From the NCBI GenBank assembly GCA_037380725.1, contig JARRRL010000007.1, positions 1 through 19,658 of the forward strand: a stretch of 19,658 nucleotides of DNA. Direction: 5' to 3'. The notes under the pieces were generated by a model. That model was not told the DNA's origin. It searched no databases and was given only the letters and a program-made list of their open reading frames with translations. This document shows positions 7,319 through 15,853 of this stretch, piece by piece. The position numbers and the translations under genes are program-made. The DNA is from JARRRL01 sp037380725 (GTDB lineage Bacteria; Pseudomonadota; Gammaproteobacteria; Pseudomonadales; JANQJO01). The first letter of the stretch is position 1. Every line of letters begins with the position of its first letter.

Positions 7319-8000
7319 GACTATCATGATAAACGAACTGCTAGATCGCTTTACCAAGCCCTATCGGATTCCCTCTCGCTCTACGAGCATTGATCGAGCA
7401 TCTATTGTTACCAGAGAAACTCAATCAATGGCTTGATCTCAATTCAGATAAACAATATACCCGAAAATTACTGTTTTCAACCCTGTATGATTTGATGAGT
7501 TTGGTGGTCTTTCAAGTGTTTTTCAGCCTCAATGCCGCCTATAAGATCCAGACGAAAACAGCCTCGATATCCTTGACTTCAATATACAATAAACTCAATG
7601 GGTTCGAGCCAAAAATGGCGGCAGCCTTAGCGCGTAATACGAGCGAATAAATGACAGAGATCAAAGATGGGTTAGCGGCACCTCGCTGTTGCCAGCGCTA
7701 TCACGTTAAACGGATGTGTTTCCTTGTGAAGACAGCCATGCTCAAAAACGCTCGCTGTTGAACGAGGTATTACCGACGGTGAAAGCCGGTAAGGTATGGG
7801 TAGCAAATCGGAGTTTTTGCGTTCAGGATTTTCTCTCAGGGATAGCGTCAGCAAGGGGATTCGTGATACGTCGGCATAAGAAACTACCCATGGAAGTCCT
7901 TGGAGAGAAAAGACAGCTTCAATTTAATTCAACATTCGGCGTTCAAGACCTATCGCTTTCCGATTGCTCGACTTCACCGCTGAACTGAACCCGACAAAGG
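7319..8000 (+). pseudogene. Decayed IS4-family transposase remnant
   Basis: Pieces of one IS4-family transposase are scattered over different frames. The start INELLDRFTKPYRI (from ATG at 7329) shifts frame into FPLALRALIEHLLLPEKLN, then DKQYTRKLLFSTLYDLMSLV, SLTSIYNKLNGFEPKMAAAL and a TAA at 7648-7650. The middle of the protein, expected to carry the first catalytic Asp, is missing. Frame 3 resumes at about 7713 with DVFPCEDSHAQKRSLL and VWVANRSFCVQDFLSGIAS. Another shift gives FKTYRFPIARLHR near 7940-7980. The frameshifts, stop and internal deletion mean it cannot make an active enzyme. Terminal repeats and target duplications were not found, so the true ends of the element are unknown. Confidence 0.85.
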
Positions 8001-8359
8001 TACACATGCCTCATCGAAGGCCATCAATCTGATCGCTTATTATCCAATAATAAACAGAACTTGTACTATCTCCGTAATACTACCCTCCATGGCACCCTCC
8101 GTGACACCCTTATTTAAATCGGTGTTAAATCTGATTAGACCTTGATATTACTCAAGCGTATGTTTAGAATCCTGTGGCCAATCATGTGTACCAATGTCGA
8201 TTGTTTATTCTTCGCTTGATGAATGACATGTAGATGTGAGAGATGTATGCACTGGAAGAATCCCAGGCTCCCCTACCAACACTTTACCCCCTTCACTTGA
8301 ATGCCCAAAGAATGCCCAAACAGGATACGTTGCGGACTCTTTTTATTAAGGAAAAAAGC
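8001..8359. other. Region between IS remnant and GH1 gene
   Basis: No supported gene is present. It contains a 12-bp imperfect tandem repeat at 8082-8105 (accctccatggc then accctccgtgac, with a partial third copy). An open frame runs from 8243 into the GH1 gene, but its first 39 codons look non-coding and lack family similarity. The promoter of the GH1 gene should lie here; no strong sigma-70 match was found. Confidence 0.4.
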
Positions 8360-9733
8360 ATGGAAAATAAACGCGTCATAAACCCAAAAAAGCTGGCCGA
8401 GCGCTTTCCCGATCGTTTCATCTTTGGTGTCGCAACCGCCTCATTTCAAATTGAAGGCGCCGCCAAAGAAGATGGGCGTAAACCATCCATCTGGGATGCT
8501 TTTTGCCATATGCCTGGACGCGTCCACGAACGCCACGATGGTGATGTGGCCTGCGATCACTATCATCGCTGGGAGGACGACCTCAATTTAATGCAGGAAC
8601 TCGGCGTTCAAGCCTATCGATTTTCCATTGCTTGGCCCCGCATTATTCCAGATGGCCGAGGCGCGATGAATCCAAAGGGATTGGATTTCTATGATCGCTT
8701 GCTCGACGGTCTCCAAGCACGCGGCATACAAGCCTTTGCCACACTCTATCACTGGGATCTCCCCCTCCTGTTAATGGGCGACGGCGGCTGGACAGCTCGC
8801 TCAACCGCCTACGCGTTTCAAGATTATGTGCACGCCGTCATCAATCGCCTCGGGGATCGCCTCGATGCGGTGGCCACCTTCAACGAGCCATGGTGTTCCG
8901 TCATTTTATCGCATCTACATGGTGTCCATGCGCCCGGCGAGAGCAACATGCAGGCCACCCTCCACGCTGCCCATTACACCAATTTAGCACACGGTCTAGG
9001 TGTTCAGGCCATACGCGCCACCGCACCAAAATTACCAATCGGTATTGTCTACAACCCCCTGCCAGTTGTTGCCAATTCAGATTGTGAATCTGACCACGCC
9101 GCCGCTCAGCGCTCAGAAGATTTCAACAACGGTCTCTTTTTCGGTCCTGTCTTTAAGGGAGCGTATCCTGACAGCATTCTCGAGCATCTCGGTGCGCTTA
9201 TGCCCAAAATTGAAGCCACTGACATGGACATTATTTCGCAAAAGCTTGACTGGTGGGGACTCAATTACTACACCCCCAGTCGCGTTGCGGATGATCCAGA
9301 AGCACCTTACCCGTCGTGCAAACCAGGCCAATTCGTCAATGCCGAAATAACCGATATCGGCTGGGAAATCGACGCTTCCTGCTTTATCCGCGTGGTTCGT
9401 ACGCTTTACAATCAGTATGATTTACCTGAATTTTACATTACCGAAAATGGAGCGTGTTACAACACCGAAGTTGGACCAGACGGTGAAGTGGATGATCAAC
9501 AGCGCATCGATTACTACGCCGAACACCTGTCCGTCGCCGCCGACATGATCCAGGAAGGTTTTCCATTACGCGGCTATTTTGCCTGGTCACTGATGGATAA
9601 TTTCGAATGGGCAGAAGGATACAAGATGCGATTTGGCTTGGTTCACGTGGATTTCGAAACCCAAAAACGAACCATCAAAGAAAGTGGCAAATGGTACACG
9701 GCGCTCGCGAAAACGTTTTCCCGAACAGCGTGA
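8360..9733 (+). CDS. GH1 family beta-glucosidase
   Basis: Hydrolyses beta-linked glucosides such as cellobiose, probably in the cytoplasm as no signal peptide is present. The 457 residues match the usual GH1 length. Family marks are FIFGVATASFQIEGA (20-34), the N-terminal GH1 signature; HYHRWEDDLNLMQELGVQAYRFSIAW (67-92); LYHWDLP (129-135); the acid/base motif TFNEPW with Glu176; NYYTPS (302-307); the nucleophile motif YITENG with Glu362; and GYFAWSLMDNFEWAEGY (405-421) for aglycone/substrate contacts. The ATG at 8360 is chosen over an upstream in-frame ATG at 8243 because AAGGAA lies 7 bases before it and GH1 similarity begins shortly after. Related 6-phospho-beta-glucosidases cannot be fully excluded, but the EWAEGY ending fits beta-glucosidase better. 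No PTS or sugar transporter is adjacent. Confidence 0.93.
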   Translation: MENKRVINPKKLAERFPDRFIFGVATASFQIEGAAKEDGRKPSIWDAFCHMPGRVHERHDGDVACDHYHRWEDDLNLMQELGVQAYRFSIAWPRIIPDGRGAMNPKGLDFYDRLLDGLQARGIQAFATLYHWDLPLLLMGDGGWTARSTAYAFQDYVHAVINRLGDRLDAVATFNEPWCSVILSHLHGVHAPGESNMQATLHAAHYTNLAHGLGVQAIRATAPKLPIGIVYNPLPVVANSDCESDHAAAQRSEDFNNGLFFGPVFKGAYPDSILEHLGALMPKIEATDMDIISQKLDWWGLNYYTPSRVADDPEAPYPSCKPGQFVNAEITDIGWEIDASCFIRVVRTLYNQYDLPEFYITENGACYNTEVGPDGEVDDQQRIDYYAEHLSVAADMIQEGFPLRGYFAWSLMDNFEWAEGYKMRFGLVHVDFETQKRTIKESGKWYTALAKTFSRTA

Positions 9734-9751
9734 ACAGTGCACGTTCACGCT
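9727..9751. terminator. Hairpin overlapping the GH1 stop codon
   Basis: AGCGTGAAC (9727-9735) and GTTCACGCT (9743-9751) are a perfect 9-bp inverted repeat with a 7-base loop. The hairpin spans the GH1 stop and lies between convergent genes. No T-run follows on either strand, so intrinsic termination is doubtful; transcript-end protection is another possibility. Confidence 0.35.
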
Positions 9752-9775
9752 CGACGGCAGCTCGACGACAATCCA

Positions 9776-10981
9776 CTAACGTATTACACCACACTGCTGA
9801 AGCTCAGCATAATATTGCTCAGAAAGCCCCAACTCGTCCAGCAAAACTTCTCGGTTGTGGCTACCGATCTCACCACCAGGCCAGTGAGTCGCGCCGGGCG
9901 TATCCTGCAAACGCGGCACCATCGCCGGGATCTCCAAGGTTTTTCCGTTCACCTGTACCGTTTCGAATAGCGAACGGGCCCGATAATGCGGGTCCGCCGC
10001 CATATCCTCTACGTTATAAATGGGGCCAGAAGGCACGCGCGCCGCTTCCAAGGTAAGCAAAACCTGTTCCTGGTCCAGCCCGCCACACCACGCATTAATT
10101 GCGACATCGATGTCGTTTTCATGCGCTACCCGGCCAGCGTTATGCGCCAAATCCGGATTATTCGCCAAATCCGATCGACCAATGGCTGTCATCAAGCGTT
10201 TAAAAATCGAATCGCCATTGCCACCAATTACCACATATTTACCGTCCGCACAGCGATAGGTATTGGTCGGCACAATACCCGTAACCGTCGTACCGGACGG
10301 TTCACGAATGACACCCGCTCCCGAATATTCTGGCACCACGCCTTCCATTAAATTAAACATCGACTCAAATAAAGCCACATCCACGACCTGACCGCGCCCT
10401 TTTTGTTTCGCATCACCCGCATCACGTGCGTACAACGCCATCACAACGCCCAACGCCGCGTGCAAGCCAGCGACACTATCGCCAATACTTAAATTCGGTC
10501 GTACCGGTGCCTCGCCTGGAAAACCATTGACATACCGGAATCCACTGAACGCCTCACACACCGACGCAAAACCAGGCTTATTCGCATATGGCCCCGTTTG
10601 TCCATAACCAGAGATACGGCTGTATATTAAGCCAGAATTAAACGCGGAAACCGCTTCCGGTCCGAGTCCCCACTTTTCCATGACACCTGGTCTAAAATTC
10701 TCAATCAACACATCGGCGCTTTTCAACAAGCGTTGGACAATTTCACGTCCCGCTTCGGTATTCAAATCCAGTGTCACCGATTTTTTATTGCGTCCAATAC
10801 TGCGCCACCAAAAGCTGGTCCCCGCTTCCACATGACGCCAACCCCGAAGCGGATCCCCCGTCGGCGCTTCTATTTTAATCACTTCTGCACCAAAATACGC
10901 CAACATCGCACCCGCAAACGGACCCGCGATCAACTGCCCCATCTCAATTACCCGCACACCCGCCAAAGGTCCCCGTGACAT
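9776..10981 (-). CDS. CaiB/BaiF family (class III) CoA-transferase
   Basis: Class III CoA-transferases move CoA between carboxylic acids in the cytoplasm. The 401 residues show PLAGVRVIEMGQLIAGPFAG (5-24), GAEVIKIEAPTGDPLR (31-46), RNKKSVTLDL (64-73), ENFRPGVMEKWGLG (94-107), the GYGQTGPYANKPGF segment (125-138) and NLSIGDSVAGLHAALG (163-178), with Asp168 as the predicted catalytic aspartate forming the acyl-anhydride. The C-terminal part includes ARVPSGPIYNVEDMAADPHYRAR, also typical. The ATG at 10981 is used because GAGGGG lies just upstream. The family has many substrates (formyl-, carnitine-, succinyl-, glutaryl-, itaconyl-type), and the sequence alone does not tell which. The gene stands alone, divergent from lutABC and convergent with the GH1 gene. 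Confidence 0.9.
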   Translation of the reverse strand: MSRGPLAGVRVIEMGQLIAGPFAGAMLAYFGAEVIKIEAPTGDPLRGWRHVEAGTSFWWRSIGRNKKSVTLDLNTEAGREIVQRLLKSADVLIENFRPGVMEKWGLGPEAVSAFNSGLIYSRISGYGQTGPYANKPGFASVCEAFSGFRYVNGFPGEAPVRPNLSIGDSVAGLHAALGVVMALYARDAGDAKQKGRGQVVDVALFESMFNLMEGVVPEYSGAGVIREPSGTTVTGIVPTNTYRCADGKYVVIGGNGDSIFKRLMTAIGRSDLANNPDLAHNAGRVAHENDIDVAINAWCGGLDQEQVLLTLEAARVPSGPIYNVEDMAADPHYRARSLFETVQVNGKTLEIPAMVPRLQDTPGATHWPGGEIGSHNREVLLDELGLSEQYYAELQQCGVIR

Positions 10982-11045
10982 AACGCCCCTCAAAATTCAA
11001 AATCATACGTCAAAATACAGGCCGCCAAAGCACTTCCTGAACAGA

Positions 11046-11055
11046 CCTGATCAGG
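11046..11055. promoter_or_regulatory. CCTGATCAGG palindrome in divergent intergenic region
   Basis: A perfect 10-bp palindrome lies in the 169-bp gap between the divergent CoA-transferase gene and lutA, where a shared operator could sit. The flanking bases do not extend the symmetry, and it does not match the GntR-type operators I know for lactate operons. Confidence 0.2.
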
Positions 11056-11150
11056 CTCGCTCAAGATAAGATACTGGTTTTCAAAGCGTACAGCAATCGG
11101 GTACACTGACGCTCTTTACCGTACCGGGGAGTGGATATGGATATTGCCGG

Positions 11151-11927
11151 ATGAATACGTCGAGCACCAAACTTGCCAAACCAAAAGTGGGACTTTTCGT
11201 GACGTGTCTCGTCGATTTATTTCGTCCCAGCGTTGGCTTTGCTGCCGCAAAATTGATCGAACAGGCGGGTTGTGAGGTGGTAGTACCCAACACGCAAACC
11301 TGCTGCGGCCAACCGGCTTACAATTCCGGCGATCGTTCCGACGCCCGTGCATTGGCCACACAAACCATTCACGCCTTTGAACATCTTGATTACGTGGTCG
11401 CCCCATCCGGTTCCTGTGCAGCCATGCTCAAAAAACATTACCCCAGTTTGTTTCAAGAAAACGATCCATGGAAAGCACGCGCCAACCGGTTTGCTGAAAA
11501 AGTCTTTGAGCTGGTTGCCTTTCTGAGCGACGTCATGAAAATAGAACAAATTGAAAGCGCTTTTTCCGGTACAGTGACGTATCACGACAGCTGCTCAGGC
11601 CTGCGCGAGCTGGGGATCAAAGCACAACCGCGTGCACTCTTAAATCGCATTCCCGGCGTCACCACAATAGAAATGAAAAACAGCGAAACCTGCTGCGGTT
11701 TTGGTGGCGCGTTTTGCGTTAAATACGCTGATATTTCCAACGCCATCGTTGAAAAGAAAACGCAATGCATCCAACAAACCGGTGCAGACCTCTTGCTGGC
11801 GGGTGATCTCGGTTGCCTGATGAACATAGCGGGCAAAATCAAGCGCGAAGGCGGTACAATCACCGTTCGACACATAGCAGAAGTTTTAGCCAATATCCTG
11901 GATAAGCCGCCGATAGCAGGAAACTAA
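11151..11927 (+). CDS. lutA: L-lactate utilization protein LutA (CCG-domain Fe-S oxidoreductase)
   Basis: LutA is one of three subunits that together oxidise L-lactate to pyruvate without the flavin enzyme LldD. The 258 residues contain two cysteine-rich CCG domains: CCGQPAYNSG at 51-60 with SGSC ending at Cys89, and HDSC ending at Cys148 with CCGFGGAFCVKY at 181-192. These motifs bind Fe-S clusters or a disulfide/quinone-type partner in related HdrB and GlpC/GlcF proteins. The start KVGLFVTCLVDLFRPSVG is typical. No start codon exists further upstream in frame near the ATG, and the Shine-Dalgarno is weak. It is the first gene of lutABC, five bases before lutB. No lactate permease (lldP) or GntR regulator lies beside it. 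Confidence 0.93.
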   Translation: MNTSSTKLAKPKVGLFVTCLVDLFRPSVGFAAAKLIEQAGCEVVVPNTQTCCGQPAYNSGDRSDARALATQTIHAFEHLDYVVAPSGSCAAMLKKHYPSLFQENDPWKARANRFAEKVFELVAFLSDVMKIEQIESAFSGTVTYHDSCSGLRELGIKAQPRALLNRIPGVTTIEMKNSETCCGFGGAFCVKYADISNAIVEKKTQCIQQTGADLLLAGDLGCLMNIAGKIKREGGTITVRHIAEVLANILDKPPIAGN

Positions 11928-11932
11928 ACGGT

Positions 11933-13369
11933 ATGCCTCAACCGTACACCACGCCGTTTTTTAGGGAAAACGCCACCCAAGCCATCCACAATGCGCCATT
12001 GCAACAGGCCTTACAACACGTGGAAGAAGGTTTTATCGCTAAACGGCAACGCGCAGTGGACGCGTGTCCAGAATTCGAGACGCTACGCGACCAGGCGCGC
12101 GACATCAAAAATCACACCCTCTCTCATCTCGATCTCTACTTGGAAGCGTACGAAAAAGCCGTGACAGCCTCAGGCGGCCACGTCCATTATGCCGAGACAG
12201 CGGAAGAAGCCAGACAGATTATTCTCGACCTCTGCCGCCGTCGAAACGCATCGACCGTAACCAAAGGCAAATCCATGGTTACGGAAGAAATCGGCCTCAA
12301 TGATTTTCTCGAAAGAAACAACATTACCCCCATCGAAACGGATCTCGGTGAGTATATTATTCAGTTGCGCGGAGAAAGCCCCAGTCACATCATCGCACCA
12401 GCCATTCATCTGAATCAAAAACAAGTGGAAGCTGATTTTCGACGCGCACACACTCATTTGCCCTCTACTCGCGATCTCAGTCAAGCGGAATCCTTGCTAG
12501 GAGAAGCGCGGGATGTGTTGCGGAAACGCTACTTTGAGGCGGAAGTTGGCATTACCGGCGCTAACTTTTTGATCGCCGAGACCGGCTCATCCGTCATTGT
12601 CACCAATGAAGGCAATGGTGACCTAACACAAACACTCAGCGCCTGCCACATTGTGGTGGCTTCAATCGAAAAGATCGTGCCAACATTAAACGATTGCGCA
12701 CAACTGCTGCGTTTATTGGTTCGTTCTGCGACCGGACAAAACATGCCGGTCTACACCACTTTTTCAACCGGTCCCAAACGAAGTGAAGATCCAGATGGAC
12801 CAGAAGAATACCACGTCATCCTGCTCGACAATGGTCGCAGCAGTCTACTGGGCTCGGAGTTTCAAGACATGCTGCGCTGCATACGTTGCGGTGCCTGCAT
12901 GAACCACTGCCCAGTCTACCACGCGATTGGCGGCCACGCTTACGGAGCGGTTTACCCCGGTCCAATGGGTGCCGTGCTAACGCCCGCCCTCTTCGGGATC
13001 GCCGCCAGTGGAGATTTACCAAACGCTTCCACCTTTTGTGGGCGCTGTGAAAGCGTATGCCCCATGCGCATCCCGCTGCCAAAAATGATGCGACATTGGC
13101 GCGAGCGCGAATTTGAGCAGCGCCTGTCTTCAAGAACAACCCGCTACGCTCTGAAACTGTGGGCATTTTTTGCCAAACGACCCAAATGGTACCGTTTTGC
13201 TATTTCCATATTGGCACCATTACTGGCAAAATTAGGCGGTTCACAGAAGCGCATCCGTCGTGTCCCTTTTGCTCAGGCATGGACACAACACCGTGATCTA
13301 CCAAGCCCCGAGGGAAAGACATTTCTGCAAGCCTGGGCAAAACACAATAAACGCGTGACACGACGATGA
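11933..13369 (+). CDS. lutB: L-lactate utilization iron-sulfur protein LutB
   Basis: LutB is the iron-sulfur subunit of the LutABC lactate oxidation system. The N-terminal LUD/DUF162-type part includes KGKSMVTEEIGLN (111-123), GITGANFLIAETGSSVIVTNEGN (206-228, typical signature) and a conserved PKRSEDPDGPEEYHVIL segment (281-297). The ferredoxin-like part has CIRCGACMNHCP (Cys316, 319, 322, 326) and CGRCESVCP (Cys369, 372, 376), enough for two 4Fe-4S clusters together with other ligands. The 478-residue length fits the family. It starts 5 bp after lutA and shares an ATGA with lutC, so the three are one operon. The C-terminal stretch after residue 390 is basic and less conserved, as in many LutBs. 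Confidence 0.94.
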   Translation: MPQPYTTPFFRENATQAIHNAPLQQALQHVEEGFIAKRQRAVDACPEFETLRDQARDIKNHTLSHLDLYLEAYEKAVTASGGHVHYAETAEEARQIILDLCRRRNASTVTKGKSMVTEEIGLNDFLERNNITPIETDLGEYIIQLRGESPSHIIAPAIHLNQKQVEADFRRAHTHLPSTRDLSQAESLLGEARDVLRKRYFEAEVGITGANFLIAETGSSVIVTNEGNGDLTQTLSACHIVVASIEKIVPTLNDCAQLLRLLVRSATGQNMPVYTTFSTGPKRSEDPDGPEEYHVILLDNGRSSLLGSEFQDMLRCIRCGACMNHCPVYHAIGGHAYGAVYPGPMGAVLTPALFGIAASGDLPNASTFCGRCESVCPMRIPLPKMMRHWREREFEQRLSSRTTRYALKLWAFFAKRPKWYRFAISILAPLLAKLGGSQKRIRRVPFAQAWTQHRDLPSPEGKTFLQAWAKHNKRVTRR

Positions 13370-14052
13370 GTACGCGCCATAACATTTTCACCAAAATCCG
13401 CCGTTCACTCAGCATCTCCGATGCGGATTCCGCACGTCAAACGGCCATGAGCACCCACCTCACCAAATCCAACCGCGCACCCGCCACATCGGATGATGTT
13501 GATATCATTCAGCGCTTCACGACCTGCGCCACACAAAGCCATGCCAGCGTCACACAAATCCATGACCTCTGCAATCTCCCCGATGAAGTGACACGTTACC
13601 TAAACAGTAAAGGCCTCCCGCTCAGCATTCGAATGGGCTCCGATCCATTATTGCAAATCGCCTTTCGTAATCATGACACCACGTCCGCACTCAAGCTCCT
13701 ATTTGGCGCATCGGATGGTTCCGATCGCGCCGCGCTCAGCCACGCCCGCTTTGGCATTGCAGAAAGCGGCGCGCTGGTGTTAAGTTCTGGACCTCACAAC
13801 CCCACAACATTGAATTTTTTACCCGAATATCATCTTGTTGCTGTATGCGCTGAGCAACTTTGCGACTCGCTAGAAGACGCGCTCGAACAAATTGGCCGCA
13901 CAGACGGCAATTGCAAGCTTCCGCGCGCCGTCCATCTCATCACTGGGCCATCACGCTCTGGCGACATCGAACAGAAAATAATCATGGGTGCCCACGGCCC
14001 GCGCGCCTTGCACATCATCATTGTTCATGCATCGCTGCCTCCATATTTTTAA
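13366..14052 (+). CDS. lutC: L-lactate utilization protein LutC (LUD domain)
   Basis: LutC is the third component of the lactate oxidation system, with a LUD (DUF162) domain. The signature GIAESGALVLSSG (130-142) followed by PTTLNFLPEYHLVAV (146-160) and the C-terminal TGPSRSGDIEQKIIMGAHGPR are characteristic. The 228 residues fit the family. The ATG overlaps the lutB stop as ATGA, indicating translational coupling. The N-terminal 60 residues are polar and variable. A weak hairpin (ACTCA/TGAGT at 14068-14082) follows the gene but is not a convincing terminator. Confidence 0.92.
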   Translation: MSTRHNIFTKIRRSLSISDADSARQTAMSTHLTKSNRAPATSDDVDIIQRFTTCATQSHASVTQIHDLCNLPDEVTRYLNSKGLPLSIRMGSDPLLQIAFRNHDTTSALKLLFGASDGSDRAALSHARFGIAESGALVLSSGPHNPTTLNFLPEYHLVAVCAEQLCDSLEDALEQIGRTDGNCKLPRAVHLITGPSRSGDIEQKIIMGAHGPRALHIIIVHASLPPYF

Positions 14053-14261
14053 ACGCAAAACCCAAAAACTCATCCACTGAGTCATCATTTACTTTGCCTT
14101 GCATCCACAAAATTGACTATGATTATTTAACCGTATGTGAATTGTACCGTTGAGATGCAGTGAGCATTACGCCAGTATTTTTGCTTACGTTTACACCCTG
14201 GCTTTACTCGGCAAAGACATACGTCTATATCCATTTTAACATAACTCGACTGGAGCAAGTT

Positions 14262-15566
14262 ATGTGGTTCAAGCGACAACAATTGAAATCGGAAGATAAA
14301 CAAACATCTGAACGCCGCGAGCTCGAAGATTTCATTTCCGCTCTCAACACACACAATGCATTGATCGAATTCACGACCGAAGGTATAGTGAAAAACGTTA
14401 ATGACACTTTTCTTAGTCTGGTTGGTTATCAACGAGAGGCGCTCATCGGCAAGCACCACCGTGTGTTATGCGACTCAGACTTCAGTTCCAGTTCAGAGTA
14501 CCAAAAATTTTGGTCTGAACTCAAAGCCGGAATACCGCAATGCGGTACCTTCCCACGTCTGGACCAGCAGGGTCGGCTCATTTGGTTATCCGCCAATTAT
14601 ATTCCCGTTAGTCATGCAGGACAGGTCTATAAAGTCGTAAAATTAGCGCAAGACATAACCAGCGAAGTTGAGCAAAGATTATCCCAAAAAGCCATCTTGG
14701 ATGGATTAAACCGTTCTCTAGCTGTCATCGAGTTCTCCCCCGACGGCTCCATTCTGGAAGCAAATGACAATTTCCTGCGTTTCATGGGATACCGGCGCAA
14801 TGAGCTCATCGGTCAGCATCATCGCCTGTTTTGCAGGGAACAATTTTATCACGAAAATCCAAATTTCTGGCATGATCTAAAGCGCGGTGAGTTCAAAGCC
14901 GGTAAGTTCGAGCGCGTCAACCATCAAGGAGAGGTTGTGTGGTTGGAAGCCACCTATAACCCCGTGTTTAACGACCAAAACCAGGTTGTTAAAGTCATCA
15001 AATTCGCATCCGATATCACGGCACGAATCAAGCGTGAACAGGCCATTCAGCAAGCCGCGGAGATCGCCAGCACCACCTCAGAAGAAACAGCGCAAATCTC
15101 CGTTAGCGGTGCAAATTTATTGCGCCAGAATGTAGAAATTTCACAAACGATTGGGAAACAAATCGAAGACGCCACCGCACTGATCACCCAACTCAATCAG
15201 AAATCTGCAGAAATATCCGCGATTGTGACCACCATCAGCAGTATTGCCGATCAAACCAACTTGCTCGCGCTCAATGCCGCCATCGAAGCAGCCCGTGCTG
15301 GTGAGCATGGACGTGGCTTTGCTGTCGTAGCCGATGAAGTCAGAGGTCTGGCCTCGCGCACCAATTCTTCCACGATCGAAATTGAAGAAATGGTTAAAGC
15401 CAATCGCCAATTAACCGAACATGCCTTAGATCGCATGGAACACGTTCGACATAAAGCGACAGAAAGCACAGAGCTCATCGAACAAGCCTCCACCGTCATC
15501 GAAGAAATTCGCCATGGCGCTGAGAACGTTTCCCAGACCGTCTCTAAGCTGAACCAAACCAGTTAG
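14262..15566 (+). CDS. Soluble PAS-PAS methyl-accepting chemotaxis protein, BdlA-like
   Basis: A cytoplasmic chemoreceptor of 434 residues with no membrane segment or HAMP domain. PAS1 spans about 25-132 and PAS2 about 147-252; both contain GYxREALIGKHHR/GYRRNELIGQHHR and end with VVK(L/F)A-DIT. The MCP signalling domain follows (about 265-434), with the conserved hairpin tip near 320-365 (ADQTNLLALNAAIEAARAGE, then GRGFAVVADEVRGLASRT) that contacts CheA and CheW. Architecture and size resemble BdlA of Pseudomonas aeruginosa, a biofilm-dispersion receptor, so redox or oxygen sensing is plausible but unproven. There is no C-terminal CheR-tethering pentapeptide. The ATG at 14262 is preferred because GGAG lies about 6 bases upstream; an upstream in-frame ATG at 14160 adds an unrelated 34-residue segment. 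No che genes are adjacent. Confidence 0.92.
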   Translation: MWFKRQQLKSEDKQTSERRELEDFISALNTHNALIEFTTEGIVKNVNDTFLSLVGYQREALIGKHHRVLCDSDFSSSSEYQKFWSELKAGIPQCGTFPRLDQQGRLIWLSANYIPVSHAGQVYKVVKLAQDITSEVEQRLSQKAILDGLNRSLAVIEFSPDGSILEANDNFLRFMGYRRNELIGQHHRLFCREQFYHENPNFWHDLKRGEFKAGKFERVNHQGEVVWLEATYNPVFNDQNQVVKVIKFASDITARIKREQAIQQAAEIASTTSEETAQISVSGANLLRQNVEISQTIGKQIEDATALITQLNQKSAEISAIVTTISSIADQTNLLALNAAIEAARAGEHGRGFAVVADEVRGLASRTNSSTIEIEEMVKANRQLTEHALDRMEHVRHKATESTELIEQASTVIEEIRHGAENVSQTVSKLNQTS

Positions 15567-15734
15567 GCTAGCGTGGATACACGAAGACCACTACATGATA
15601 AGCTGTAGGAATTTCGAGCTGCCCCACTCCTTTTTTCGGCACGGAGGGAAGATCATTGCATCTGCGCCTCCTGCCGGCGGCCAGTCCTACTTCCTGTTAG
15701 ATCTGTTCGATCAATTTTTTTATTACACAACCGG

Positions 15735-15763
15735 TTGTTGTTTGCTGCAAAAATGATTATATT
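15735..15763 (+). promoter_or_regulatory. Candidate sigma-70 promoter for the ADA-like gene
   Basis: TTGTTG (15735-15740), a 17-bp spacer and TATATT (15758-15763) precede the ADA-like gene. The -10 matches at 5 of 6 bases and the -35 mainly at TTG. The predicted leader of about 85 bases contains a direct repeat. Found by eye only. Confidence 0.3.
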
Positions 15764-15807
15764 TCCACACTAGCACATTGCCACTCTGTACCGCGCCTTA
15801 CACCTAG

Positions 15808-15839
15808 AATTGCGCCATAAAACTAAAATTGCGCTATAA
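15808..15839 (+). repeat. Direct repeat AATTGCGC(C/T)ATAA upstream of the ADA-like gene
   Basis: AATTGCGCCATAA (15808-15820) and AATTGCGCTATAA (15827-15839) differ by one base and are 19 bp apart. They lie 14-46 bases before the ATG at 15854, between the candidate promoter and the ribosome-binding site. They could be an operator or a leader RNA element. Confidence 0.6.
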
Positions 15840-15853
15840 GAACAAGGTGAATA

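Noticed and set aside
8082..8110. 12-bp repeat (accctccatggc) as a possible CRISPR or regulatory array
   Set aside because: Only two and a half imperfect units without spacers; probably a minor slippage product.
8243..8359. 39-codon N-terminal extension of the GH1 protein
   Set aside because: No similarity to GH1 N-termini and no signal peptide; the ATG at 8360 has a good AAGGA at correct spacing.
14068..14082. ACTCA/TGAGT hairpin after lutC as a terminator
   Set aside because: A 5-bp stem with few G/C and only a short T-run after it is too weak to call.
14160..14261. 34-codon extension of the chemoreceptor that could look like a membrane anchor
   Set aside because: Only weakly hydrophobic, and the ATG at 14262 has GGAG at proper spacing, so the soluble form is preferred.
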